The notes: a model not told the origin generated them from the letters alone. 29,374 nt of DNA from an uncultured Erysipelotrichaceae bacterium (GCA_902803685.1 CADCQR010000089.1:1-29374); one strand, 5' to 3'. Shown: positions 1-8,720, counted from the stretch's first letter. Program-made: numbers and translations.

Positions 1-72
1 GCGTAGTCTAGTAGTTATTTGTAATAAAAAGTAATAAAATATTTACTATTTATAAAGATATAAATTTATCAT

Positions 73-95
73 AGTACAATTTTTTGTACTTTTTT
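73..95 (+). terminator. Weak intrinsic terminator of the gene upstream of the window
   Basis: A 7-bp stem (AGTACAA/TTGTACT) with a TTTT loop is followed by five T. The stem is AT-rich, so it would be weak. It probably ends a gene lying to the left of the window; nothing coding is visible in positions 1-195. Confidence 0.5.
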
Positions 96-127
96 GGTAT
101 AGCGATAAAATCATTGAATTCTACATA

Positions 128-156
128 TTGCTAGAATAAAAATTATAATATATAAT
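128..156 (+). promoter_or_regulatory. Sigma-A-type promoter for the Noc-like parB
   Basis: TTGCTA (128-133), a 17-bp spacer and a perfect TATAAT (151-156), about 40 bases upstream of the ATG at 196. A GAGAGGG ribosome-binding site sits at 182-188. Confidence 0.65.
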
Positions 157-195
157 ACTAATATAGGGTAATTTTAGGATAGAGAGGGATAAAAC

Positions 196-1476
196 ATGAA
201 TAACGAAAAAATTGACGAAGTGGTTCAATTATATTTAGATGATATTATACCAAATAGATATCAACCTAGGGAAATATTTGATGAAAGAGCCCTAAAAGAA
301 TTAGCCGTTTCAATAAGAGAGCATGGTGTTATCCAACCAATAATTGTAAGGAAAAGAAATGCAAATGGAAAATATGAAATAATCGCTGGAGAGCGACGAT
401 ATAAAGCAAGTGCTTTAGCTGGTCTTACCAAGATTCCGGCTATAATAAGAAATCTTGATGATAAAGAAAGTTCTAAAGTTGCTTTGCTAGAAAATCTTCA
501 AAGAAAAGATTTAAATCCAATTGAAGAAGCGAGAACATATCAAAAAATACTTGAAATTGATCAGATGACTCAGGCTGAATTAGCCAAGACAATGGGCAAA
601 AGTCAATCATCAGTTGCAAATAAATTAAGATTGTTAACACTTCCTGATGAAATTCAAGATGCACTATTAAAGGAACAAATTTCGGAAAGACACGCTAGAG
701 GGTTACTTAATATACCAGATGTAGAAAAGCAAAAAGAGATGCTAAAAAAAATAATTTCAACTAAAATGAGTGTTAGATCTTTGGAGGAAGAAATAAAAAA
801 AATTGTTGAATCTACCGGAAAGAGCGAAACTAATGAACCAACTGCTACTGATAAACCAATTTCGTTTGAACAAAGCTTCTTGATTGATAGCCCATTAAAA
901 CCAAATAAAGAGGTAGAGATTCCAGAAAATAATTATGGAAAAATAACAATATCACCACCAGTAGAAGAAGGAAATAATATGCCAGAATATATAAACTTTG
1001 GTGAAGTAAATGCTGCAGAAGAATTAACAAATGAGACTCCCTCTCAATTGAATTTTGATAGTAGTGTTAAACCAATAGATATTACAGATGTAAGAAACAA
1101 CACTAATGACCTAAATATAGATAAATCACAAGAAGGTGGATTAGATTCTTTATTAAATATAAATCGTAGTTATAATCAGCCATTAGCTGATGGAGATGGT
1201 TTTGCTAGTATTACACCAGCTGACGTAGTTACAGAAAATAATTATAGCATTAACGTAAACAACGATAGTAACTATGATAATACTGTTGTAGAAAATAATG
1301 CACCGATTTTATCAGAAAAGAATTCTGAAAGCAAGTACACTATTGATATGGCAAAAGCTAAGATAAAAGAAGTGATCGAAGAATTAAGAAATAGTGGTTT
1401 AGATATAAAATTTGATGAAATGAATTTTGATAAATTCTATCAGATAATTATCAAGTTAAATAAAAGCGAAGAATAA
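196..1476 (+). CDS. noc: Noc-like ParB-family nucleoid/partition protein
   Basis: ParB-family CTP-dependent DNA clamp of 426 residues. The N-terminal CTP-binding fold spans about residues 10-100, with the GERR motif at 65-68 and ENLQR at 99-103. A helix-turn-helix follows at about 120-150. It lacks the Arg-containing ParA-activating peptide (GLGRGLEELF type) that the second ParB here carries at its N-terminus. Together with its place directly upstream of parA, this points to a Noc-type role (nucleoid occlusion) rather than Spo0J. It also lacks an obvious N-terminal amphipathic membrane helix like that of B. subtilis Noc. Residues about 205-378 are an Asn/Ser/Glu-rich, probably disordered stretch before a short helical C-terminus (about 380-426); this makes it much longer than the usual ~280 residues. 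The gene has its own promoter and is followed by a terminator. Noc versus a generic second ParB is my inference. Confidence 0.8.
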   Translation: MNNEKIDEVVQLYLDDIIPNRYQPREIFDERALKELAVSIREHGVIQPIIVRKRNANGKYEIIAGERRYKASALAGLTKIPAIIRNLDDKESSKVALLENLQRKDLNPIEEARTYQKILEIDQMTQAELAKTMGKSQSSVANKLRLLTLPDEIQDALLKEQISERHARGLLNIPDVEKQKEMLKKIISTKMSVRSLEEEIKKIVESTGKSETNEPTATDKPISFEQSFLIDSPLKPNKEVEIPENNYGKITISPPVEEGNNMPEYINFGEVNAAEELTNETPSQLNFDSSVKPIDITDVRNNTNDLNIDKSQEGGLDSLLNINRSYNQPLADGDGFASITPADVVTENNYSINVNNDSNYDNTVVENNAPILSEKNSESKYTIDMAKAKIKEVIEELRNSGLDIKFDEMNFDKFYQIIIKLNKSEE

Positions 1477-1531
1477 GTTTGAAAAAAGATAATAAAGCTT
1501 TATTTTAAAATAAAACAATAAATATTTTTAT

Positions 1532-1576
1532 GAAAAGACTATCATCTAGGTAATCAGTTGATAATCTTTTCTTTTT
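1532..1576 (+). terminator. Intrinsic terminator after the Noc-like gene
   Basis: GAAAAGA (1532-1538) pairs with TCTTTTC (1565-1571), with an inner TATCA/TGATA continuation across one mismatch, followed by five T. Confidence 0.75.
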
Positions 1577-1736
1577 GATTTAATTACGAAAATACTGTAT
1601 GAAATATTCCTTTTTTTTTTTCATAACAGTAACTGAAATCAATATTTAAATATAGAATGTTAATAATTTTTAGGAATAAAAAAGATTAAATTTCTATAAT
1701 TTTTATAAAAATATTTAAAAAGACAAACATTTTTGA

Positions 1737-1742
1737 TACAAT
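1737..1742 (+). promoter_or_regulatory. Probable extended -10 promoter of parA
   Basis: TGA-TACAAT (extended -10) with a poor TTTAAA at the -35 distance (1714-1719). The ribosome-binding site GGGTGAT is at 1764-1770, just before the ATG at 1774. Confidence 0.4.
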
Positions 1743-1773
1743 GATATATGAAAATGTGAAAATGGGTGATTAG

Positions 1774-2559
1774 ATGGGAAAGGTTATATCATTAGTAAAT
1801 CAAAAAGGCGGAGTAGGAAAAACAACTACAAGCATAAATCTTTCGGCATCATTAGCAGTATTAGGAAAAAAAACATTATTAATTGATTTGGATCCACAAG
1901 GAAATACAACTACTGGTGTGGGAATAAATAAAGGTGAAATAGAAAAAAGCGTTTACGATGTTTTAATCGGTGAATGTGAAATATCAGATGCTATGATTAA
2001 AACAAAATATAAGAATTTATTTGTTTTGCCGGCAACAATCAATCTTGCTGGATTGGATATCGAACTGATAGAAAAAAGCAAACAAGAAGCTAATTTTTCA
2101 AAGGGAGAGCAATTAAAATCACATATCAACAAAGTAAAAGATAGTTTTGATTTTATTATCATAGATTGCCCTCCATCATTAGGAATTATAACAACCAATG
2201 CGCTTACAGCATCAAATTCTGTAATAATACCAATTCAGTGTGAATTTTTTGCTCTAGAAGGAGTAACGCAACTACTAAGAACAATAATGCTAGCTCAAAA
2301 GAATTTGAATCCAACATTAGATATAGAAGGAGTTCTGTTAACAATGCTGGATTCAAGAACAAATTTAGGATTTGAAGTAGTAGAAGAAATTAGAAAGTTT
2401 TTTAAAGAAAAGGTATATAATACAATAATTCCAAGACTTGTTAGATTAACAGAGGCTCCATCACATGGGGAACCGATTATAGCTTATGATCCAAAGAGTA
2501 GAGGCTCTGAAGCATATTTAAATTTAGCAAAGGAAGTGATTGAAAGAAATGGAAATTAG
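1774..2559 (+). CDS. parA: Chromosome-partition ATPase ParA/Soj
   Basis: A 261-residue Walker-type ATPase that partners ParB in origin segregation and, in Bacillus relatives, also modulates DnaA. The deviant Walker A KGGVGKTT is at residues 11-18, the A' motif LIDLDPQGN at about 36-44, and Walker B IIIDCPPSLG near residue 130. The length is normal for chromosomal Soj proteins. Its 3' end overlaps the start of parB, so the two are translationally coupled. It is preceded by a terminator and a weak extended -10 promoter, which separates it from the Noc-like gene. Confidence 0.96.
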   Translation: MGKVISLVNQKGGVGKTTTSINLSASLAVLGKKTLLIDLDPQGNTTTGVGINKGEIEKSVYDVLIGECEISDAMIKTKYKNLFVLPATINLAGLDIELIEKSKQEANFSKGEQLKSHINKVKDSFDFIIIDCPPSLGIITTNALTASNSVIIPIQCEFFALEGVTQLLRTIMLAQKNLNPTLDIEGVLLTMLDSRTNLGFEVVEEIRKFFKEKVYNTIIPRLVRLTEAPSHGEPIIAYDPKSRGSEAYLNLAKEVIERNGN

Positions 2560-3457
2560 TACACAAGATACATCAACAAAGCGAAGGGCATTGGGCAGAG
2601 GGTTGGAAGAACTATTTTATAACGAACCAATAAATTATGAAAAGGTTGAAGAGAAAATAATCAGTGAAACACCTAGAGAGCAAATTGTTATGATAGATTT
2701 AGATCAGCTTAGAAGCAATCCATATCAGCCAAGAAAAGTATTTGAAGAAGACGCTTTACAAGAATTGGCCGCATCAATTAAAGAGCATGGTGTTTTTCAA
2801 CCAATAATAGTAAAAAAATGTATCAAGGGATATGAAATTATTGCTGGAGAGAGACGAGTTAAAGCGTCTCGAATGGCTGGTATGAAACAGATTCCTGCCA
2901 TTATACGAGATTTTGATGACACCCAGATGATGGAGATTGCTTTACTTGAAAATTTACAGAGAGAAAACTTAAGTGCCATTGAGGAGTCACTTGCTTATAA
3001 AAAATTACAAGATACATTAGGTATTACACAAGAGCAATTGGCACAGAGATTAGGAAAAAGCCGAAGTCATATTACTAATATGTTGGGGCTATTAAATCTA
3101 TCTGAACTAATTCAAAAAGAAGTAGGAGAAAAGAAAATAAGCATGGGTCATGCTAGAGTACTTAGCAAATTAGAAAATAAAGATCAGCAAGAAATGCTCG
3201 CTAAAAAAGTTATAGAGGATGGTCTAAGTGTAAGAGAATTAGAATCTTTAACTCAAGATAACGAAGGATACATAAAAACACATAAAATAGCAAAATCATA
3301 CAAAGCAAATAACGAATATAAATACATCCAAGAATTTTTATGTGAAAAGTTAGGGACAAAAGTAAAAATAAAAAATAATAAAGTTGAAATTAGTTTTGTT
3401 AATGGTAATGATTTAAATCGAATTTTTGAAATAATGCAAATAGATATAAGGAGCTAG
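2549..3457 (+). CDS. parB: Chromosome-partition protein ParB/Spo0J
   Basis: ParB/Spo0J of 302 residues that loads at parS, spreads as a CTP-gated clamp, stimulates ParA and recruits SMC. The N-terminal ParA-activating peptide KRRALGRGLEELF is at residues 11-23. The GERR CTPase motif is at 100-103, ENLQR is near 138, a helix-turn-helix near 165-185, and a C-terminal dimerisation domain follows. I chose ATG 2549 because AAGGAAGTG (2529-2537) is well spaced from it; a TTG at 2540 would add three residues but sits too close to that site. The start overlaps the end of parA by 11 bases. No parS site (TGTTTCACGTGAAACA) was found inside this window. Confidence 0.95.
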   Translation: MEISTQDTSTKRRALGRGLEELFYNEPINYEKVEEKIISETPREQIVMIDLDQLRSNPYQPRKVFEEDALQELAASIKEHGVFQPIIVKKCIKGYEIIAGERRVKASRMAGMKQIPAIIRDFDDTQMMEIALLENLQRENLSAIEESLAYKKLQDTLGITQEQLAQRLGKSRSHITNMLGLLNLSELIQKEVGEKKISMGHARVLSKLENKDQQEMLAKKVIEDGLSVRELESLTQDNEGYIKTHKIAKSYKANNEYKYIQEFLCEKLGTKVKIKNNKVEISFVNGNDLNRIFEIMQIDIRS

Positions 3458-3461
3458 TAGA

Positions 3462-4280
3462 GTGATTAATATAATAAAAATACCAGATTTAAAACTAGAT
3501 TTCAAAATAATTATATACCCAATAATTTATATAGTATTGGGTATCATTTTCTATAAGCTTATTGCTGAAATAATAAAAAAAATAGTATCAAATAGAAAAA
3601 ATGCCAAAATAAAGAATCAGCGTCTAGAGACATTAATAATTGTAATAACTAACATAATAAAATATATAATTGTAACAATTGTAATAATCGGAATTTTAGG
3701 TACATTTGGTATTAATGTTACTTCATTGGTTACTGGTCTTGGAATTACCACAGCAATAGTCGGTTTAGCATTTCAAGACTTGGCAAAAGATATAATTGCT
3801 GGATTTTCTATTATTACTGAAGGTCAATATGAAGTTGGAGATACGATTGAAGTTGATGGTTTTATTGGTAAGGTTGTCTTTTTAGGATTGAAAACAACAA
3901 GGATAAGAAATATTAATGGTTCAACTAAAATAATTGCTAACCATCATATGGATAAAATAATTAATTATAGCCTGAATAATTCCTTAGCTATTGTTGACGT
4001 TGGCGTTGCATATGAGATTGATTCGGAAAAAGTCTTAAAGATTCTAAATAAATTAGCTGATGATTTAGATGGAAAAGTCCCAGATGCAAAAGGAAAAATG
4101 AAGGTATTAGGCATAAACGAATTGGGGGATTCCAGTGTTGTATATAGAGTAACCATGGAGGTTAGTTCAATGAAACACTATTCTGTAGAAAGATACTTAA
4201 GAAAAGAAATAAAAAAAGCATTTGATTCAGCAAATATAAAAATACCATATCCACAATTAGAGGTGCATAATGGAGAATAA
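3462..4280 (+). CDS. mscS: Small-conductance mechanosensitive channel, MscS family
   Basis: A 272-residue membrane channel that opens under hypo-osmotic membrane tension. Two hydrophobic N-terminal segments (about residues 12-40 and 62-85) precede the pore-lining helix, which carries the family signature GLGITTAIVGLAFQDLAKD (about 91-112). The cytoplasmic beta and alpha/beta vestibule follows. The GTG start at 3462 has a well-placed TAAGGAG (3447-3453) overlapping the end of parB. The gene runs into yyzM with an 11-base overlap, so parA-parB-mscS-yyzM-abgT look like one transcription unit. An mscS-DUF951 pair next to the partition genes is common in Bacillota. Confidence 0.93.
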   Translation: MINIIKIPDLKLDFKIIIYPIIYIVLGIIFYKLIAEIIKKIVSNRKNAKIKNQRLETLIIVITNIIKYIIVTIVIIGILGTFGINVTSLVTGLGITTAIVGLAFQDLAKDIIAGFSIITEGQYEVGDTIEVDGFIGKVVFLGLKTTRIRNINGSTKIIANHHMDKIINYSLNNSLAIVDVGVAYEIDSEKVLKILNKLADDLDGKVPDAKGKMKVLGINELGDSSVVYRVTMEVSSMKHYSVERYLRKEIKKAFDSANIKIPYPQLEVHNGE

Positions 4281-4470
4281 TTTAACTTATAATGTAGGAA
4301 ACAAGGTAATTATGAAAAAGCCACATCCTTGCGGTACTAATGCATGGGAAATAACAAGAGTCGGCGCAGACATCAAAATAAAATGTATAAGTTGTGGCAG
4401 GACTATACTTCTTCCAAGGTTAGAATTTAATAAGAAATTAAAAAAAGTAATTTCTGAGGAAGGAGAATAA
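4270..4470 (+). CDS. yyzM: DUF951 family small protein YyzM
   Basis: A 66-residue basic protein of the DUF951 (YyzM) family. The function is unknown; the fold is thought to be a small SH3-like beta-barrel. The family motif KKPHPCGTNAWEITRVGADIK spans about residues 16-36, followed by KCISCGRTILLPR. Cys21, Cys39 and Cys42 suggest possible metal or RNA binding, but this is inference. It overlaps mscS by 11 bases and lies two bases before the transporter gene. In Bacillus yyzM is found next to ychF (yyaF), as here within a few kilobases. Confidence 0.9.
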   Translation: MENNLTYNVGNKVIMKKPHPCGTNAWEITRVGADIKIKCISCGRTILLPRLEFNKKLKKVISEEGE

Positions 4471-4472
4471 AA

Positions 4473-6068
4473 ATGGAAGAGAAAAAAAAATTAAGGTTAA
4501 AAAAATTTTATTTTCATCCAATAACAACTTATTTATCTCTGATTATTACTATAATTATATTGAGTTGCATATTTTCATTGTTTGAAATGCAAGGAACATA
4601 CAGGACAATAAATGAAACAACTTATGAATTAGAACCTAAACTGGTTGCTGTAGAAAATCTATTAGGATTTAATGGTATAAAGTTTTTAATTAGTAATGCC
4701 GCAAAAAATTTTCTAAGTTTTGGCCCGTTAATAAGCCTATTGCTCTCACTAATTGGAATTACTATTGCAGAAGCAACAGGGTTTATTGAAGTTTTTTCTA
4801 AAAAGTATTTAAAAAAGCTTTCTAAATATGCTTTGACATTTATAATTATCTTTTTGGCAACTATATCATCACTTATAAATGATGTTGGTTATGCCATTTT
4901 AATTCCGTTGGTTGCATTAATATACTTTATTAATGGCAGAAATCCTATTTTAGGAATTGTTACAGCATTTTGTGGAGTTTCCTTTGGCTATGGTGTTTCA
5001 ATATTTGTTGGTTCAACAGAAGTATCACTAATTGGATATACAAAACTAGCTGCTATGTTAATTGACGAAACAACGCATATATCATTAACTAGTAACCTTT
5101 TCTTTATAATAGTAGCATCTATTATTTTATCCTTAATAGGAACTATAATAATTGAAAAAATTATAGCGCCTAAGATTGGAAAATATAAGCGCGATGATGA
5201 ATCTTCAGTAACAGAACAATATAAAGTAATAGATTTAGAAACAGAAGAACAAAAGAAGATAGAACTAGAAAAAAACGAAAAAAAAGGATTACAATATGCA
5301 TTTATAATGGCACTAGTAGTACTATTTATATTTGTATATTCGCTTATTCCTGGGTTGCCATACTCTGGTATGCTTTTGGACATGACAGAAAAAATATATT
5401 TAAATCAGCTTTTTGGTGATAATTCATATTTTCAAGATGGATTTACCTATATGGTATCTTTATTGTTTGTACTTACTGGTATATCGTATGGTATAGGGGC
5501 TAAATCAATAAAAAATGACAAGGATTTAATTGAAAAAGCAAACAAAGGATTTTCCAATATTGGAACGGTAATTTTATTAATTTTCATTGCTTCACAATTT
5601 GTTGCCGTTTTAAAAAAAACCAATATAGGTGTCATTGTTACGTCATGGTTAGCGGCACTATTGAATCACATGAATCTAAGTGGAATACCATTGATAATAA
5701 TATCGGTAATATTTATAGCTATTGCAAATTTATTTTTATCTGGTACAGCAAATAAATGGGTTATATTTTCTCCAGTAATTGTACCAATGTTTATGCAGTC
5801 AAATATTTCTGCTCAGTTTGCCCAAATCATAATGAGAGTTGGAGATTCAATGACAAATGGTATTACACCAGTTTTGGCTTCATCCGTAATATATATAGCC
5901 TATTTAAACGTTTACAATTTAAATAAGGAAAAACCATATACATTAAAGAGAGCGTATAGCCTAGTAATGCCATATTTCATACTGATATCGCTTACTTGGA
6001 TAGCTATTATTGTCGGGTGGTATTTATTAGGATTGCCAATAGGGCCCAAAGTACTACCTACAATATAA
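4473..6068 (+). CDS. AbgT-family transporter
   Basis: A 531-residue integral membrane protein with roughly ten or more hydrophobic segments. AbgT-family hallmarks are visible: RNPILGIVTAFCGVSFGYGVSIFVG (about residues 155-180) and the C-terminal SGTANKWVIFSPVIVPMF with GDSMTNGITPVLAS (about 425-475). E. coli AbgT imports p-aminobenzoyl-glutamate and other members export sulfonamides. The substrate here is unknown; a folate-related or dipeptide compound is a guess. A charged cytoplasmic loop (about 240-270) splits the protein into halves. A ribosome-binding site (GGAAGGAGA) precedes the ATG, and the gene ends at a strong terminator. Confidence 0.87.
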   Translation: MEEKKKLRLKKFYFHPITTYLSLIITIIILSCIFSLFEMQGTYRTINETTYELEPKLVAVENLLGFNGIKFLISNAAKNFLSFGPLISLLLSLIGITIAEATGFIEVFSKKYLKKLSKYALTFIIIFLATISSLINDVGYAILIPLVALIYFINGRNPILGIVTAFCGVSFGYGVSIFVGSTEVSLIGYTKLAAMLIDETTHISLTSNLFFIIVASIILSLIGTIIIEKIIAPKIGKYKRDDESSVTEQYKVIDLETEEQKKIELEKNEKKGLQYAFIMALVVLFIFVYSLIPGLPYSGMLLDMTEKIYLNQLFGDNSYFQDGFTYMVSLLFVLTGISYGIGAKSIKNDKDLIEKANKGFSNIGTVILLIFIASQFVAVLKKTNIGVIVTSWLAALLNHMNLSGIPLIIISVIFIAIANLFLSGTANKWVIFSPVIVPMFMQSNISAQFAQIIMRVGDSMTNGITPVLASSVIYIAYLNVYNLNKEKPYTLKRAYSLVMPYFILISLTWIAIIVGWYLLGLPIGPKVLPTI

Positions 6069-6072
6069 TATT

Positions 6073-6118
6073 AAGTGTCAAATTTCGTCTTTTACAAGGG
6101 ATGAATTTGGCACTTTTT
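6073..6118 (+). terminator. Intrinsic terminator after the AbgT-type gene
   Basis: A long stem: AAGTGTCAAATT(C) pairs with GAATTTGGCACTT through one G-U, then a T run. It closes the parA-parB-mscS-yyzM-transporter unit. Confidence 0.85.
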
Positions 6119-6146
6119 AATTTTAAAACACATTATAGAGTAATAA

Positions 6147-6155
6147 TGATATAAT
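6147..6155 (+). promoter_or_regulatory. Extended -10 promoter of the membrane protein gene
   Basis: TGA-TATAAT with no good -35. TAGGAGA (6165-6171) is the ribosome-binding site for the ATG at 6178. Confidence 0.5.
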
Positions 6156-6177
6156 AAAAATAGTTAGGAGAGTAGAT

Positions 6178-7488
6178 ATGGCAAGCTTAAAAGATTTATA
6201 CGGAGATAATAATTCCAATAATAACAATGAAAATCAAAACAAAGTTTCTGATAATCAAGGTAGTCAGTCACAAAGCCTTAGTAGTTTCTTTAACGAAAAG
6301 TCTAATCAAAATAATAATATAGATGACAATAAAAGTCAGCCAACAATAAATGTAAGTCGAGAGTCTTTATATTCTTTATTCGATGATAAGCCAGCAGATT
6401 CATCATTAAGTGTTCAAAATAAGCAGGAATTAGAAATGAATTTGGAAAATAAAATAGAAAGTGAAATCGAGCATAATAAAAAGAAAATAAAAGAAAAAAA
6501 GTCAAAAACAAAGAAAGAGAATATAAAGAACGAACATCCTCATATTGATCCTCTTGAGGAAAGAAAAATAACTTACGAAGATTTAATTACAACATATGTA
6601 GGTAGAAATTTCGTAAAAATTGCTTCTAGGCCAGTCAACTTTGCAGCAATGCTTTTCAATGTAAGTTATTTGTTTTATAGAAAGAAATTTATTTGGGCTA
6701 TTTTGGCTTTCTTATTGATTCTAGTTTTAAGTTTATACATAAACTTGCCGATAGCATATTTGGGTGTATCTGTTATATGTGGTTTTTCGTTTAATTATTT
6801 GTACATGAAAAGTGTTAAATGGAAAGTAAAAAAAATAGAAAGTAAAAACAAAAATAAAAGTAGAGCGGAAATAAAGAAAAAGTGTAAGTGGCGTGGTGGA
6901 GGCAGTATAATTTGCTTTTTACTTGGCATTGGTATCCAATATCTAGCAATATGTAATCTTTTGAATCTTATAGAGGCTAATAAAATATCCATAAATTCTA
7001 AATCTATTATATTTGATATTGCAGATTATTATTATGAAATGAAGTTTGAAAAGGTTATTACTTATAAGACTAATATAGAAATAAATGAAAAAATAAAAGT
7101 TAAAATTCCGAAGTATTTTGAAAAAAGTAAATACGAAGGATCATATCAGATATATTATTATCATAAACATAAGAAAAGCACTAATACTAAATATTGTTCC
7201 ATTAAAATAAGTGAAATAGAAAATATAAATGATTCTTCAAAGTTAATGGAAAAAATATCAAAAATCTATAATTCTAAGTCTTATAAAGTAGAAATTATAG
7301 AAAAAAATAATATAACTTGGAATTTATATCAATTTGAAGGTTTGTCATCTAAGAAGTACTATTATTCTAGTAAAATTAATGATAGTGTATATTTAATTGA
7401 GTATGAAGTCCCAAAAAGCAGTGATACAAAATGCGAACTTTATAAAGAACAAATATTAAATGATATAAAAGAGGCAAGCAGTGACTAG
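6178..7488 (+). CDS. Membrane protein with disordered N-terminus and DUF2628-like core
   Basis: A 436-residue protein I do not recognise with certainty. Residues 1-130 are Asn/Ser/Gln- then Lys/Glu-rich and look disordered. They carry two similar short motifs, SLSSFFNEK (33-41) and SLYSLFDDK (63-71). Residues about 131-215 (YVGRNFVKI, then FNVSYLFYRKK and hydrophobic segments at about 171-190 and 191-210) resemble the DUF2628 family of small membrane proteins. A third membrane segment lies at about 240-262. The last ~170 residues form a Lys/Tyr/Ser-rich soluble domain that probably faces outside. The gene stands alone between two terminators with its own promoter. The function is unknown; the DUF2628 link rests on pattern only. 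Confidence 0.6.
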   Translation: MASLKDLYGDNNSNNNNENQNKVSDNQGSQSQSLSSFFNEKSNQNNNIDDNKSQPTINVSRESLYSLFDDKPADSSLSVQNKQELEMNLENKIESEIEHNKKKIKEKKSKTKKENIKNEHPHIDPLEERKITYEDLITTYVGRNFVKIASRPVNFAAMLFNVSYLFYRKKFIWAILAFLLILVLSLYINLPIAYLGVSVICGFSFNYLYMKSVKWKVKKIESKNKNKSRAEIKKKCKWRGGGSIICFLLGIGIQYLAICNLLNLIEANKISINSKSIIFDIADYYYEMKFEKVITYKTNIEINEKIKVKIPKYFEKSKYEGSYQIYYYHKHKKSTNTKYCSIKISEIENINDSSKLMEKISKIYNSKSYKVEIIEKNNITWNLYQFEGLSSKKYYYSSKINDSVYLIEYEVPKSSDTKCELYKEQILNDIKEASSD

Positions 7489-7497
7489 CCTTTTTTT
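7472..7497 (+). terminator. Intrinsic terminator overlapping the stop codon
   Basis: AGGC-A-AG pairs with CT-A-GCCT across one A/A mismatch, followed by seven T. The TAG stop (7486-7488) of the membrane-protein gene lies in the hairpin. Confidence 0.65.
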
Positions 7498-7503
7498 ATT
7501 ATA

Positions 7504-7532
7504 TTGCTAGAGTGTTGCTACCGTGTTATAAT
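7504..7532 (+). promoter_or_regulatory. Sigma-A-type promoter of ychF
   Basis: TTGCTA (7504-7509), 17-bp spacer, TG-T-TATAAT (7527-7532). The -35 and -10 hexamers and spacing match the first promoter of the window. Confidence 0.8.
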
Positions 7533-7560
7533 ATTTTAGAAACAGGAGAGAGGTATTATT

Positions 7561-8661
7561 ATGAGTTTAACAGCTGGAATAGTTGGGTTGCCAAATGTTG
7601 GTAAATCAACATTATTTAATGCAATTACAAATCAGAAGATATTAGCAGAAAATTATCCTTTTGCTACAATTGAACCAAATGTTGGAATTGTTACTGTACC
7701 AGATGAAAGAATGAACAAGTTAAAAGAGATGTATAATCCAGAGCGATTTATACCAACTGCTTATGAATTTACTGATATAGCCGGTCTTGTAAAAGGTGCA
7801 TCCAAAGGTGAAGGATTGGGCAACAAATTCTTATCTCATATACGTGATGTAGATGCGATTGTTGAAGTTATTAGATGCTTTGAGGACGGTAAAATAATTC
7901 ACGTAGATGGTACAGTTGACCCAATCCGCGATATAGAAACAATAAACTTGGAACTAGCCATCTCGGATTTAGAAATTATAAACGGAAGGTTAGAACGAGT
8001 TTCTAAAAAAGCAAGAACAACAAAAAATAAAGATGATATGCTAGAAGTAGAGGCTCTAGAAAAATCAAAAAAAGCTTTAGAAGAAAATATTCCGTTGAGA
8101 CAGCTGAATTTTAGTGAGGATGAAAGAAAAATACTAAAATCATATAGCTTTTTAACATTAAAGCCTATTATTTATTTAGCAAATATTAGCGAGTCTGAAT
8201 TAGGTAAAGAGGATAATGAATATGTAAAAAACGTAAAAGATTACGCATCAAAAGAAAACGCTAGAGTAGTAAGCCTTTGTGCAAAGGTTGAAGAAGAATT
8301 AAGCGAACTAGATTCTGCAGATAAAAAAGAAATGCTAGACGGATTAGGTCTAGAATACTCAGGGTTAGATAAGTTAATTACTGCTACATATGATATATTA
8401 GGTTTAGCAACATATTTTACTGTTGGTAAAGATGAAGTTAGAGCGTGGACATTTCATAAGGGGATGAATGCAAAACAATGCGCAGGTATTATTCACACCG
8501 ACTTTGAAAAAGGTTTTATTCGTGCTGAAATTATCTCTTATGATGACTTAATAGAATGCGGAAGTGAACTTAAGGTAAAAGAGGCTGGAAAAGCTAGACT
8601 TGAAGGAAAAGACTATATAATGAATGATGGAGATATCTGTCATTTTAGATTTAATGTCTAG
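7561..8661 (+). CDS. ychF: Ribosome-binding ATPase YchF (Obg family)
   Basis: A 366-residue P-loop NTPase of the Obg/YchF family, an ATPase that binds ribosomes and is linked to stress and redox responses. Walker A GLPNVGKST is at about residues 8-16. The switch II segment DIAGLVKGASKGEGLGN is at about 72-88, where a hydrophobic residue replaces the usual catalytic Gln as in all YchF. The central part is a coiled-coil helical region, and the C-terminal TGS domain ends in the family-typical DGDICHFRFNV. The length is exactly typical. It has its own consensus promoter and GGAGAGAGG ribosome-binding site, and ends at a terminator before rpsF. Confidence 0.97.
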   Translation: MSLTAGIVGLPNVGKSTLFNAITNQKILAENYPFATIEPNVGIVTVPDERMNKLKEMYNPERFIPTAYEFTDIAGLVKGASKGEGLGNKFLSHIRDVDAIVEVIRCFEDGKIIHVDGTVDPIRDIETINLELAISDLEIINGRLERVSKKARTTKNKDDMLEVEALEKSKKALEENIPLRQLNFSEDERKILKSYSFLTLKPIIYLANISESELGKEDNEYVKNVKDYASKENARVVSLCAKVEEELSELDSADKKEMLDGLGLEYSGLDKLITATYDILGLATYFTVGKDEVRAWTFHKGMNAKQCAGIIHTDFEKGFIRAEIISYDDLIECGSELKVKEAGKARLEGKDYIMNDGDICHFRFNV

Positions 8662-8720
8662 AGTATTAATTATAATTTATTTCGTATAATTTATTTAGGA
8701 TATAAAAATGTTATTGATAA

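Larger units (their letters stand above)
1477..1773 (+). other. Intergenic region between noc-like gene and parA
   Basis: This ~300-base very AT-rich spacer has no plausible gene. It contains a terminator (1532-1576), a poly-T run near 1610-1621 and the parA promoter region (-10 at 1737-1742). I looked for a parS-like or Noc-box palindrome here and saw none. Confidence 0.7.

Noticed and set aside
1..195. Possible origin-proximal parS or Noc-box near the partition genes
   Set aside because: No TGTTTCACGTGAAACA-like or ATTTCCCGGGAAAT-like palindrome is present here or in the other intergenic regions I read. CACGTG occurs at about 23488 and 26207 within genes but without the flanking palindrome.
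4988..5383. 131-residue minus-strand open frame inside the AbgT-type gene
   Set aside because: It is entirely inside a well-supported gene, has no ribosome-binding site or promoter and matches no family pattern.
8671..8696. Direct repeat of TATAATTTATTT (8671-8682 and 8685-8696) after ychF
   Set aside because: Only two short AT-only copies two bases apart; expected by chance in such AT-rich spacer DNA and not near a gene start.
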